A DNA stretch of 64,000 nt, taken from the NCBI RefSeq assembly GCF_025370255.1, contig NZ_JAMTCD010000003.1, positions 1-64,000 of the forward strand, given 5' to 3'. Made by a program: the position numbers and the translations under genes. Each line of letters starts with the position of its first letter. The first letter of the stretch is position 1. This document shows positions 18,395 to 26,332 of this stretch, in pieces. The notes under the pieces are model-generated. The model had not been told where the DNA came from. It did no database searches and saw only the letters and a list, made by a program, of their open reading frames with translations. The DNA comes from Shewanella holmiensis. Its GTDB lineage: Bacteria > Pseudomonadota > Gammaproteobacteria > Enterobacterales > Shewanellaceae.

Positions 18395-18817
18395 TTAAAT
18401 GGTAGCCATAAAAGCAAATACAATCAGACTATAGCGAACCGTTTTACCTAATAAAATAATCAATGTTGAAGGCACGACCGGTAATTTAAGCCAACCAGCA
18501 ATTAAGCACAGAATATCGCCAACAAGGGGTAACCAAGATAATAATAATGCCCACACGCCAAATCGTTCAAACCAACGCAATGAACGTTGGTAATGTTGGT
18601 TATTAAAATCTTCAGGCGATTTAGCAAACCGTCCTATTCGACCTAAATAATAACTGGTTAAAGCGCCAAGAGTATTACCAATACTTGCTACGACCAACAA
18701 AGGTAGCCAAGGTTCACTGTTGTGTTGTAATAAACCAATAAGTAAAACTTCTGATCCACCTGGTAACAAGGTTGCAGCTAAAAAGGCTCCAGAAAACATA
18801 ACCCACAATTCAGACAA
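18395..18817 (-). CDS. yqaA: YqaA family membrane protein (VTT/DedA-like)
   Basis: The 140-residue integral membrane protein has four to five hydrophobic segments. Characteristic stretches are FLAATLLPGGSEVLLIGLL, SIGNTLGALTSYYLGR, and LLLSWLPLVGDILCLIAGWL, which match E. coli YqaA closely in order. The wider SNARE-associated/VTT family includes lipid scramblases and DedA proteins; the exact role of YqaA is not known. TTG 18817 is used because an in-frame TAG lies two codons upstream and the E. coli protein also begins MSE. AGG lies only a few bases before the start, so translation may be weak. Confidence 0.85.
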   Translation of the reverse strand: MSELWVMFSGAFLAATLLPGGSEVLLIGLLQHNSEPWLPLLVVASIGNTLGALTSYYLGRIGRFAKSPEDFNNQHYQRSLRWFERFGVWALLLSWLPLVGDILCLIAGWLKLPVVPSTLIILLGKTVRYSLIVFAFMATI

Positions 18818-19105
18818 AACCTATCCCCATGATTTAATTTTATTTTTATTGAATGCATCGCATTATGAACAAAGTAACTATTTAGTTAAATCTAGTTATT
18901 ATATTAACATCGTTATATATAATTATAAGTTATATCAAATTAACGTTGTTTGTCTGTATTTGCCTATCTAGAATGCCATTAAATTTGCTTCATCTATCTA
19001 AATAAACTAGTTTGCACAAACCGCTGAAGACGGATAAGTTAACTGCTATTAGCATGTATATCACCCGCATACTGCTTAATCACATAATAACAATGAGATT
19101 TCCCG

Positions 19106-20356
19106 ATGATTTTAGACACATTTAAACGTATTCCTTTCTGGCAGAAAGTATTAGCCGGCTTCATTTTAGGTACCCTTGTTGGTGTCGCGTTGGGCAGTTC
19201 TGCCGTGGTTTTGAAACCCTTAGGTGATTTATTCATCAGCGCAATAAAAATGCTGGTTGCCCCCTTAGTATTTTGTGCCATCGTCGTCAGTATTACCTCT
19301 TTAGGTGGCCAAACAAATTTAACTCGTTTAAGCATGAAAACCTTAGGTTTATTTATGTTTACCGGAACAGTAGCATCATTTATTGGGCTTGCTGTGGGCA
19401 GTTTAATCGACATGGGAGGCTCACTTGAATTAGCCACCAGCGAGGTTCGAGAACGTGATATTCCAGGCTTTACCCAAGTCTTACTGAATATGATCCCTGT
19501 TAACCCGTTTGCATCTTTGGCGGAAGGTAAAGTATTGCAAATTATTGTATTTGCAGCCTTGGTGGGAATTGCAATCAATGCCGTGGGCGAAAAAGCAGAA
19601 CCACTGAAAAAAGTGATGGAGGCCAGCTCTGAAGTCATGTTCCAACTCACTCGCATGGTACTTAAACTGACCCCTATTGGTGTTTTCGGCTTAATGGCAT
19701 GGGTTGTTGGCGAATATGGCTTAAGCACTTTGTTACCGCTAGGTAAATTTATCATTGCCATTTACATAGCCGCTTTAATCCATATCATTTTTGTTTATGG
19801 TGGTTTAGTGAAATTTGCCGCAGGCCTCAGTCCGATAAAATTTTTCCGTAAAGCGATGCCTGCACAACTGGTAGCATTTAGTACAGCCTCGAGTTTCGGC
19901 ACCTTACCCGCCAGTACCCGTTGTAGTGAATCTATGGGAGTGTCAAAACGTTATAGTGCTTTTGTATTGCCATTAGGTGCGACAATGAATATGGATGGTT
20001 GTGGCGGAATTTACCCTGCGATTGCCGCTATCTTTATTGCACAAATCTACGGCATCCCCCTAGATATGACTGATTACATGCTGATTGCCGTAACCGCAAC
20101 AGTTGCCTCAGTGGGTACAGCTGGCGTACCAGGCAGTGCCATGGTGATGTTAACCGTCACCTTAGGCGTGATTGGTTTACCATTAGAAGGAATTGCGTTT
20201 ATTGCGGCAATCGATCGCATTATCGACATGATCCGCACCGCAACCAATGTTACGGGTGATATGATGACCGCGGTGGTGATAGGTAAAAGTGAAGGTCAAT
20301 TAGATGTCGCCCAGTTTAATGCTGAAGACGGTATCGCTGAGCAACAGCCCAATTAA
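19106..20356 (+). CDS. Dicarboxylate/amino acid:cation symporter (DAACS family)
   Basis: This 416-residue inner-membrane transporter takes up glutamate, aspartate or C4-dicarboxylates with H+ or Na+. It shows the family fold: N-terminal helices (VLAGFILGTLVGVALG), KMLVAPLVFCAIVVSIT in helix 3, the first re-entrant loop AFSTASSFGTLPASTRC, the helix 7 motif GATMNMDGCGGIY and the second loop region ASVGTAGVPGSAMVML. NMDG is the sodium/substrate site; the following Cys-Gly differs from the commoner NMDGT. The exact substrate cannot be read from sequence. It is monocistronic, followed by its own terminator. Confidence 0.92.
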   Translation: MILDTFKRIPFWQKVLAGFILGTLVGVALGSSAVVLKPLGDLFISAIKMLVAPLVFCAIVVSITSLGGQTNLTRLSMKTLGLFMFTGTVASFIGLAVGSLIDMGGSLELATSEVRERDIPGFTQVLLNMIPVNPFASLAEGKVLQIIVFAALVGIAINAVGEKAEPLKKVMEASSEVMFQLTRMVLKLTPIGVFGLMAWVVGEYGLSTLLPLGKFIIAIYIAALIHIIFVYGGLVKFAAGLSPIKFFRKAMPAQLVAFSTASSFGTLPASTRCSESMGVSKRYSAFVLPLGATMNMDGCGGIYPAIAAIFIAQIYGIPLDMTDYMLIAVTATVASVGTAGVPGSAMVMLTVTLGVIGLPLEGIAFIAAIDRIIDMIRTATNVTGDMMTAVVIGKSEGQLDVAQFNAEDGIAEQQPN

Positions 20357-20373
20357 ATAACAGCCAAATAATT

Positions 20374-20405
20374 AAGCGAGTAAGGAGCGCCTAACTCGCT
20401 TTTTT
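20374..20405 (+). terminator. Terminator of the symporter gene
   Basis: AAGCGAGT ... ACTCGCTT with an internal AGG/CCT step and a following T-run on the plus strand, 18 bases after the stop. Confidence 0.8.
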
Positions 20406-20518
20406 GTATCGATAAAAAATAAATGCTGATTAAAAGCTTGTAGTAACTCATTGTCAGACGTTATCGGCGTCGCAAGAGATATCATTATCTTGTTAGTCAG
20501 AAGATACTTAACATCTAA

Positions 20519-20553
<35 letters not shown>

Positions 20554-20782
20554 GTATATTGCACATCCGCTATATAATCGTAATCATTGACGATATTAAC
20601 TAAGCTGAACGCTGGTTAATTATGATCTAATAACCAAGATCGTGAGACATATCTTCGTGGCAATAGAACTCATCGAAATGATAACCACCTACTGAAGTCG
20701 CTTGATTACGCGCTGAAAAAATAATACCCACAAAGATAAAGCCTTAAAATAAAGCAAGAAACAAACTTAAATTGAATAGGCA

Positions 20783-20815
20783 ATAAAAAAGCCAATGCAA
20801 TCGCATTGGCTTTTG
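20783..20815 (-). terminator. Terminator of the oad operon
   Basis: On the minus strand AAAAGCCAATGCGATTGCATTGGCTTTTTT forms a stem of AGCCAATGC with GCATTGGCT and a T-run, 45 bases after the oadB stop. Confidence 0.85.
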
Positions 20816-20859
20816 TTGCCTGCCATATATCACTAAATGGCAGAGTGTTTATTTTAAAA

Positions 20860-21990
20860 TTATCCTAATACCGCAAGTAATACGCCAGCGGCGACTGCAC
20901 TGCCTAATACTCCTGCAACGTTAGGTCCCATTGCATGCATTAACAAGAAGTTTTGATGATTAGCTTCAAGGCCGACTTTATTGACTACTCGTGCCGCCAT
21001 AGGCACTGCCGATACACCCGCCGCGCCAATAAGTGGGTTCACCTTACCACCAGATAACTTACACATTAACTTAGCCATTAATACCCCTGCTGCAGTACCA
21101 ATTGAAAAGGCTACCGCACCCAGTACTAAAATCCCTAAGGTTTCGATACGTAAAAACTCGCCCGCAGACAATTTTGATCCAACGGCCAGACCTAAAAAGA
21201 TGGTCACTATATTAATTAGCTCATTTTGGGCTGTTTTAGACAGGCGATCTACTACACCTGACTCACGCATTAAGTTACCTAAACAGAACATACCCACTAA
21301 AGGCGTTGCTGCAGGTAAAAACAAAATGGTTAATCCAACGACCATCAACGGGAAAATAATCTTCTCACGTTTACTCACTTCACGTAGCTGTTCCATTTTG
21401 ATACTACGTTCAGCCGGTGTAGTTAACAGTTTCATAATCGGGGGCTGAATTAATGGCACTAATGCCATATATGAATATGCCGCTACCGCAATAGCACCTA
21501 AGAGATCAGGAGCTAGCTTTGAGGCTAAGAAAATAGCAGTGGGTCCATCGGCGCCACCAATAATCGCAATAGCCGCAGCATCTGTCATACTAAATTCAAA
21601 ACCTGGCACCAAGTTAAGTGCAATTGCCCCTAATAACGTTGCAAAGATACCGAATTGAGCCGCTGCACCCAGTAATAAAGTTTTTGGATTTGCTATCAAT
21701 GCACCAAAGTCAGTTAATGCGCCAACCCCCATGAAAATAAGCAGCGGAAAAATACCCGTTTCAATTCCCACGTGATACGCATACCAAAGTAAACCACCCT
21801 CTTCGGTAAAACCTGCATTAGGAATGTTGGCTAAAATTGCACCAAAACCGATTGGTAATAATAATAACGGCTCAAAACCACGTGCGATGGCGAGATATAA
21901 CAATAAACAGCCAACCCCCATCATTAACAACTGGCCCGCTTCAAAATGTGCAATGCCTGTTTCAGCCCAAAAGGCCATTAATCCTTCCAT
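20860..21990 (-). CDS. oadB: Oxaloacetate decarboxylase beta chain, sodium pump subunit
   Basis: OadB is the membrane subunit that decarboxylates carboxybiotin and pumps Na+ out of the cell. The 376-residue protein is very hydrophobic, with about nine to eleven spans. It has the family signatures [22 protein letters not shown] (with the sodium-binding Asp), [13 protein letters not shown] and the C-terminal [19 protein letters not shown] and [18 protein letters not shown]. It is the last gene of oadGAB, 8 bases after oadA. The length is shorter than some homologues (about 430) because the N-terminal extension is short; all motifs are present. Confidence 0.95.
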   Translation of the reverse strand: MEGLMAFWAETGIAHFEAGQLLMMGVGCLLLYLAIARGFEPLLLLPIGFGAILANIPNAGFTEEGGLLWYAYHVGIETGIFPLLIFMGVGALTDFGALIANPKTLLLGAAAQFGIFATLLGAIALNLVPGFEFSMTDAAAIAIIGGADGPTAIFLASKLAPDLLGAIAVAAYSYMALVPLIQPPIMKLLTTPAERSIKMEQLREVSKREKIIFPLMVVGLTILFLPAATPLVGMFCLGNLMRESGVVDRLSKTAQNELINIVTIFLGLAVGSKLSAGEFLRIETLGILVLGAVAFSIGTAAGVLMAKLMCKLSGGKVNPLIGAAGVSAVPMAARVVNKVGLEANHQNFLLMHAMGPNVAGVLGSAVAAGVLLAVLG

Positions 21991-21998
21991 AATGCCCT

Positions 21999-23777
21999 CT
22001 ACGCCAAATCAAGTAATGTTGAACCTACGGTCACGCTGTCACCCTGCTTAACAGCAAGATTTGTTACAACGCCATCTTCATTGGCTCTCACTTCGGTTTC
22101 CATTTTCATCGCTTCAAGAATGATAACCACTTCACCAGCTTTAACTGCTTGGCCATTAGCAACTAACACTTTGAAAATATTGCCTGATAATGGTGCCGTC
22201 ATCGTTGACTTGACCACACCAGAAGAGACTACAGCAGATTGAGTCGCTACGGGTGCTGACTGCGCAGTTGATGGAATGATTTGGGTAATATCGCCACCTT
22301 GACTGACTTCAACCACATAGCTTTTTCCTTCAACATTAACCGTGTAAGTTTCAGGACCTTTATCAGTAGCCTTGACCACTAAATCATCCGCTGAGGGTAC
22401 TGGCTCAAATGCATCTGGATTACCACGGTTTTTCAAAAACTGTAGGCCAATTTGGTTGAACAAGGCGTAAGTCATAACGTCATCGTCAGTTTCGGCGGCA
22501 AGTGTAAAACCAAGCTCTTTCGCTTTATCGGCTAATTCGATTCGTAGCTTATCCAATTCTGGTTCGATGAGATCAGCAGGGCGGCAAGTAATCGCTTGTG
22601 CACCATTAAGCACTCTAGCTTGTAATTCTGCATTTACCGGCGCTGGTGTGGCACCATATTCGCCTTTTAACACCCCTTCGGTTTCTTTAGTCATCGACTT
22701 GTAACGCTCGCCCATCAGCACGTTAATTACCGATTGCGAACCAACAATTTGTGATGTGGGTGTCACTAAAGGTAAGAAACCTAAATCTTCACGAACGCGA
22801 GGGATCTCTTCAAGAACAGCATCCATCTTATCGGCAGCGCCTTGCTCTTTAAGTTGGTTTTCCATGTTAGTTAACATGCCGCCAGGTACCTGCGCACGTA
22901 GGATCCGTGAATCAATGCCTTTTAATGCTCCTTCAAAGCGAACATATTTTTTACGCACTTCACGGAAGTAGGCTGCAATTTCTTCTAACAACACCATATC
23001 GTAGTTTGTAGCACGTTCTGTGCCCTCTACCATAGCAACAAGCGTCTCTGTTGCGCTGTGACCGTAAGTTTGGCTCATGGATGAGATAGCGGTATCTAAA
23101 ACATCAACACCGGCCTCAATCGCTTTTTGGTAGGTTGCTGTACTTAAACCGGTTGTCGCATGGCAATGCATTGAAATCATTAAATCGGTCTGCGATTTTA
23201 AGCGGCTGATAAGTTCAAACGCTTCCATTGGCTTGAGCAAACCCGCCATGTCTTTGATACATAATGAATCAGCACCCATATCTTCAAGGCGTTTGGCCAT
23301 ATCAACCCAGGTATCTAGGGTATGCACTGGGCTAGTCGTGTAAGAAATGGTCCCTTGAGCATGGCCACCGACATGCTTAACAGCCTTTACCGCAGTTTCT
23401 AGGTTGCGGACATCGTTCATTGCATCAAAAATTCGGAATACATCTACACCATTAGTGTGCGCTCGCTCAACAAAACGTGTAACGACATCATCGGCATAGT
23501 GACGGTAGCCTAATAAATTCTGGCCACGCAGCAGCATCTGTTGTGGTGTATTTGGCATGACCTTTTTAAGTTCACGGATACGATCCCATGGATCTTCACC
23601 TAAATAACGAATACATGAATCAAAAGTGGCGCCGCCCCATGACTCCAAAGACCAGTAACCGACTTTATCAAGTAATGGCGCTATGGGTAACATGTCATCA
23701 ATACGTAAGCGTGTTGCAAGTAAAGATTGGTGGGCATCGCGCAGGGCGACATCGGTTAAGGCTAACGGCTTGCTCAT
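21999..23777 (-). CDS. oadA: Oxaloacetate decarboxylase alpha chain
   Basis: OadA transfers the carboxyl group of oxaloacetate to biotin, giving pyruvate. From ATG 23777 the product has 592 residues. The N-terminal carboxyltransferase TIM barrel shows [32 protein letters not shown], the metal ligands in [10 protein letters not shown] and [14 protein letters not shown] linker rich in Ala, Ser and Val leads to the biotinyl domain with EAMKMET; biotin is expected on Lys558. GGGAG lies 6 bases before ATG 23777, which decides against the upstream TTG at 23789. It lies between oadG and oadB as in other bacteria. A pyruvate carboxylase B-subunit is excluded by the adjacent pump genes. Confidence 0.95.
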   Translation of the reverse strand: MSKPLALTDVALRDAHQSLLATRLRIDDMLPIAPLLDKVGYWSLESWGGATFDSCIRYLGEDPWDRIRELKKVMPNTPQQMLLRGQNLLGYRHYADDVVTRFVERAHTNGVDVFRIFDAMNDVRNLETAVKAVKHVGGHAQGTISYTTSPVHTLDTWVDMAKRLEDMGADSLCIKDMAGLLKPMEAFELISRLKSQTDLMISMHCHATTGLSTATYQKAIEAGVDVLDTAISSMSQTYGHSATETLVAMVEGTERATNYDMVLLEEIAAYFREVRKKYVRFEGALKGIDSRILRAQVPGGMLTNMENQLKEQGAADKMDAVLEEIPRVREDLGFLPLVTPTSQIVGSQSVINVLMGERYKSMTKETEGVLKGEYGATPAPVNAELQARVLNGAQAITCRPADLIEPELDKLRIELADKAKELGFTLAAETDDDVMTYALFNQIGLQFLKNRGNPDAFEPVPSADDLVVKATDKGPETYTVNVEGKSYVVEVSQGGDITQIIPSTAQSAPVATQSAVVSSGVVKSTMTAPLSGNIFKVLVANGQAVKAGEVVIILEAMKMETEVRANEDGVVTNLAVKQGDSVTVGSTLLDLA

Positions 23778-23798
23778 AAAAACTCCCAAAAATAAAAC

Positions 23799-24035
23799 TT
23801 ACGCACGGTATTGGTGGATAGCTGAAGTAATAGCTGCAACTAACTTAGGATCTAATTGATTAGTGGCTATTGGACTTGGCGGTACATCAGGCTTAGCAAC
23901 AACTTCTGGTGCTGGACAAAACTTTGCGACAATGGCAATTCCCACAATAAGTACACTCAAGAAAATGAATACTAAACCCATCCCCATTATCATTATGCCA
24001 AGAGCATCAACTAATTGTTCGCTGATCGATGTCAT
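23799..24035 (-). CDS. oadG: Oxaloacetate decarboxylase gamma chain
   Basis: The 78-residue protein has one N-terminal membrane span (IMIMGMGLVFIFLSVLIVGIA) and a short cytosolic Pro-rich tail ending AITSAIHQYRA, the usual OadG design. It helps assemble the alpha and beta chains and binds zinc in characterised enzymes. It is the first gene of the operon. Length is typical of the family. Confidence 0.9.
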   Translation of the reverse strand: MTSISEQLVDALGIMIMGMGLVFIFLSVLIVGIAIVAKFCPAPEVVAKPDVPPSPIATNQLDPKLVAAITSAIHQYRA

Positions 24036-24638
24036 ACTTCCTCACTGAAATTAAACGTTAAAAAGAGTCTCGTTATTAAAAATACTGAATGGGGTTATAT
24101 CTAAAAAAGTACATTAAATCGCAGCTTCATTGAGCACCGGCCACTCAAAAGCATAAATATTCAATAAAAGTTATTTTTTATTTATGAATATTAAGACATC
24201 TAATTTAGAAGCAAAGCCGTTCAAGACTGATTTACGTTACAAAATATAAACAATGTATACCAAAAACACCATCCATTTGTAAAATGGTCTTACCAAAAAT
24301 AGTTATCACAAATCAAAACAAATGATTAATTCTTACTTTTAACCCCAATAAATTATTAATTCATCACCTAATGACTCAAAAACTTAACCACAGCCAACTG
24401 TTTCGTAAATGTTAACCACACTAGAGCAGAAAATGCTTTAGTTTGATTCACGAAAAAGTTTGCTAGCAACAAGCCTGCATAAAAATTTACATTGATTCAC
24501 AAAAACAGCACAAACTGGAAGTTTAAACACGCTAAAGCTCATCAGTCGCCAAGGCAATGACAAGTAAGCCACCGAATAAGACGCATTTATGAGGGAGATT
24601 GAAATGAAGTGGTTATATGGAACGACATACCACAAAGG

Positions 24639-24682
24639 TATTTGAATACCAGAAATAAGATATTTGAATACAAGAAATCACA
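24639..24682. repeat. 22-base tandem duplication
   Basis: Two adjacent copies share TATTTGAATAC-AGAAAT with differences at a few positions (24639-24660 and 24661-24682). They lie in the non-coding gap before the tRNA terminator. Confidence 0.75.
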
Positions 24683-24799
24683 AAGATATCTATATTGGCA
24701 TAGTTATGTTGGCCATCAAAATCACGGTTCTGAATAACGCCTCTCATCCGCTGAGTTTAAATACACATTTTATTGGCACACATTAGATATTTAAAAAGC

Positions 24800-24833
24800 A
24801 AAAAAAAACCTGCATTGAATGCAGGTTTTTTAA
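24800..24833 (-). terminator. Terminator of the tRNA cluster
   Basis: On the minus strand AACCTGCATTCAATGCAGGTT is followed by eight T. It lies a few bases beyond the last tRNA of the array. Confidence 0.9.
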
Positions 24834-24835
24834 TA

Positions 24836-24912
24836 TGGTGCGCGTGGGAGGATTCGAACCTCCGACCGCCTGGTTCGTAGCCAGGTACTCTATCCAGCTG
24901 AGCTACACGCGC
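24836..24912 (-). tRNA. tRNA-Arg (anticodon ACG), copy 4
   Basis: On the minus strand the 77-base gene runs from GCGCGTGTAGCTCAGC to an encoded CCA. The anticodon loop reads CTACGAA, giving ACG; A34 is normally converted to inosine by TadA, allowing CGU, CGC and CGA to be read. The T loop GGTTCGAATCC and acceptor pairing GCGCGTG/CACGCGC are intact. Sequence is identical to the other three Arg copies. Confidence 0.98.
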
Positions 24913-24976
24913 AAAACTTTTTAATCCATTCAATCATAGTCTATTTATGCTAAAAAGCATGATGACATAGAATGAA

Positions 24977-25068
24977 TGGCGGAGAAGGAGGGATTCGAAC
25001 CCTCGATGGGAGTTAAAGCCCATACTCCCTTAGCAGGGGAGCGCCTTCGGCCACTCGGCCACCTCTCC
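24977..25068 (-). tRNA. tRNA-Ser (anticodon GCT), copy 2
   Basis: The 92-base minus-strand gene begins GGAGAGGTGGCCGAGTGG and ends with an encoded CCA. It has the long variable arm of class II tRNAs. The anticodon loop CTGCTAA gives GCT, reading AGU and AGC. It is identical to the copy at 25394-25485. Confidence 0.98.
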
Positions 25069-25077
25069 ACACAAATA

Positions 25078-25154
25078 TGGTGCGCGTGGGAGGATTCGAA
25101 CCTCCGACCGCCTGGTTCGTAGCCAGGTACTCTATCCAGCTGAGCTACACGCGC
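25078..25154 (-). tRNA. tRNA-Arg (anticodon ACG), copy 3
   Basis: A 77-base gene identical to the other Arg-ACG copies, with encoded CCA and complete cloverleaf. It is 9 bases from the Ser-GCT gene that follows in transcription order. Confidence 0.98.
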
Positions 25155-25187
25155 AAATTTGGGGGGTGTTGCAATATGAAGAGAAAA

Positions 25188-25264
25188 TGGTGCGCGTGGG
25201 AGGATTCGAACCTCCGACCGCCTGGTTCGTAGCCAGGTACTCTATCCAGCTGAGCTACACGCGC
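25188..25264 (-). tRNA. tRNA-Arg (anticodon ACG), copy 2
   Basis: Identical to the other Arg-ACG copies. The spacers on both sides (33 bases each) are unrelated to each other, so only the mature tRNA sequence is kept identical. Confidence 0.98.
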
Positions 25265-25297
25265 ATCTTATATTTTCATCTATCATTTTCTTAATAA

Positions 25298-25374
25298 TGG
25301 TGCGCGTGGGAGGATTCGAACCTCCGACCGCCTGGTTCGTAGCCAGGTACTCTATCCAGCTGAGCTACACGCGC
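25298..25374 (-). tRNA. tRNA-Arg (anticodon ACG), copy 1
   Basis: First Arg gene in transcription order, 19 bases after tRNA-Ser copy 1. The sequence is identical to the other Arg-ACG copies, with encoded CCA. Confidence 0.98.
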
Positions 25375-25393
25375 AATATTATCAAGTAAGAAA

Positions 25394-25485
25394 TGGCGGA
25401 GAAGGAGGGATTCGAACCCTCGATGGGAGTTAAAGCCCATACTCCCTTAGCAGGGGAGCGCCTTCGGCCACTCGGCCACCTCTCC
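25394..25485 (-). tRNA. tRNA-Ser (anticodon GCT), copy 1
   Basis: First gene of the array in transcription order. It has 92 bases, a long variable arm and an encoded CCA; the anticodon is GCT. The promoter lies just upstream. The order csrA, Ser-GCT, Arg-ACG repeats matches the E. coli csrA-serV-argVYZQ neighbourhood, although E. coli has one Ser gene. Confidence 0.98.
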
Positions 25486-25500
25486 GTTTTCTTGGCGCAC

Positions 25501-25528
25501 ATATTACTGTCTGCCGGAAATAAGTCAA
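25501..25528 (-). promoter_or_regulatory. tRNA array promoter
   Basis: On the minus strand TTGACT (25523-25528) and TAATAT (25501-25506) are spaced by 16 bases and followed by GTGCGCC. The GC-rich discriminator is typical of stable-RNA promoters that respond to ppGpp. It lies about 16 bases before the first tRNA. Confidence 0.75.
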
Positions 25529-25662
25529 ACCCTTTTTAGGAAACCGATTGTCATTTGAACTGTTTTTAATCACATTGTGGAGTTAAACGGCATATAAGGC
25601 TGAAAACTCTGTTCTAATAGGTGAATAAATATAGTGAATAAAACGACCTTGAAAGCTGAAAA

Positions 25663-25688
25663 CAAAAAAGCCAGCAAAAGCTGGCTTA
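25663..25688 (-). terminator. csrA terminator
   Basis: On the minus strand AGCCAGC-TTTT-GCTGGCT runs into TTTTT, 30 bases after the csrA stop. Confidence 0.85.
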
Positions 25689-25718
25689 ATCATTTTGATA
25701 AATTTAATCAACAATAGA

Positions 25719-25913
25719 TTAGAAATTACCACCTTCAGACGAGTCTGATTTTTCAGATTGAATTCTTTGGTAGATCTCTTCACGGTGAACAGATACTTCC
25801 TTGGGTGCGTTAACACCAATACGTACTTGGTTGCCTTTAACACCTAATACAGTAACAGTGACTTCATCACCTATCATCAATGTTTCGCCGACACGGCGAG
25901 TCAAAATTAGCAT
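25719..25913 (-). CDS. csrA: Carbon storage regulator CsrA
   Basis: CsrA is a dimeric RNA-binding protein that binds GGA motifs in 5' leaders and changes translation and stability of mRNAs for carbon storage, motility and biofilm. The 64-residue protein reads [20 protein letters not shown], then [28 protein letters not shown]. Both RNA-contact regions (LTRRVG near 4-9 and the VHREEIY segment near 42-48) are intact. AAAGGAG lies 7 bases before the ATG. In related bacteria its activity is titrated by small RNAs made under BarA/UvrY control, and barA is in this window. Confidence 0.98.
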   Translation of the reverse strand: MLILTRRVGETLMIGDEVTVTVLGVKGNQVRIGVNAPKEVSVHREEIYQRIQSEKSDSSEGGNF

Positions 25914-26332
25914 TCGGTTGCTCCTTTAGTTCACACTGCATAACACGCTTTGTCCGTAATATGCGTTTATTATAAGGTCTGCTCAGTAAAAGTCATAGTA
26001 CCTTCAATTCGAAGTTTGACGATTAAGCGCACACAATTCAAAAAGTAACAATTAGCTTAAAACCAAATAAAAGTCACCTAACAGCACCATTCAAAAATGA
26101 TTTTGGTAACGAGTCGTTTATAAACTGGTTAAACACGATAATACTAAAAAGTAATTCGTCCAACATAAGCTAACGAAAAATGCGCTGTGAAACAGACCAG
26201 CAACAAAACTTTGTTTACTATGCCAAAAGTGCTTAACACACTCAAGCCCTAAAGCATAATAACCACTTTAAGGCCTGAATAACCAGCAACAAAAGTCAAA
26301 CAGATGTAACGTTGCTCGATTATTATTTACAA
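25914..26332. other. Intergenic region between csrA and alaS, no gene
   Basis: The gap of 419 bases contains no open frame with gene character on either strand. A possible -10 for csrA (TATAAT on the minus strand) lies at 25969-25974. A 12-base direct repeat CCAGCAACAAAA occurs at 26197 and 26283. In many Shewanella and Vibrio genomes lysC (aspartate kinase) sits in this position; no lysC remnant was recognised. Confidence 0.55.

Larger units (their letters stand above)
24036..24835. other. 800-base non-coding region upstream of oadG and downstream of the tRNA cluster
   Basis: The region is markedly AT-rich and has no convincing gene on either strand. It should hold the oad promoter near 24050-24300. 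Visible structure: an 8-base inverted pair AATATTCA/TGAATATT around 24160-24190, a 22-base tandem duplication (24639-24682) and the tRNA terminator (24800-24833). The purpose of the remaining stretch is not evident. Confidence 0.5.

Noticed and set aside
19039..19761. 240-residue open frame antisense to the symporter gene
   Set aside because: It mirrors codon structure of the real gene on the other strand and has repetitive low-information content.
24150..24195. Possible ArgR-like boxes (GCATAAATATTCA and TATGAATATT)
   Set aside because: Only one half-good match, wrong spacing for paired ARG boxes, and AT-rich background makes such matches common.
24438..24635. 65-residue open frame on the minus strand in the gap upstream of the tRNAs
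   Set aside because: No ribosome site, no family character and unusual composition; it looks like chance in AT-rich DNA.
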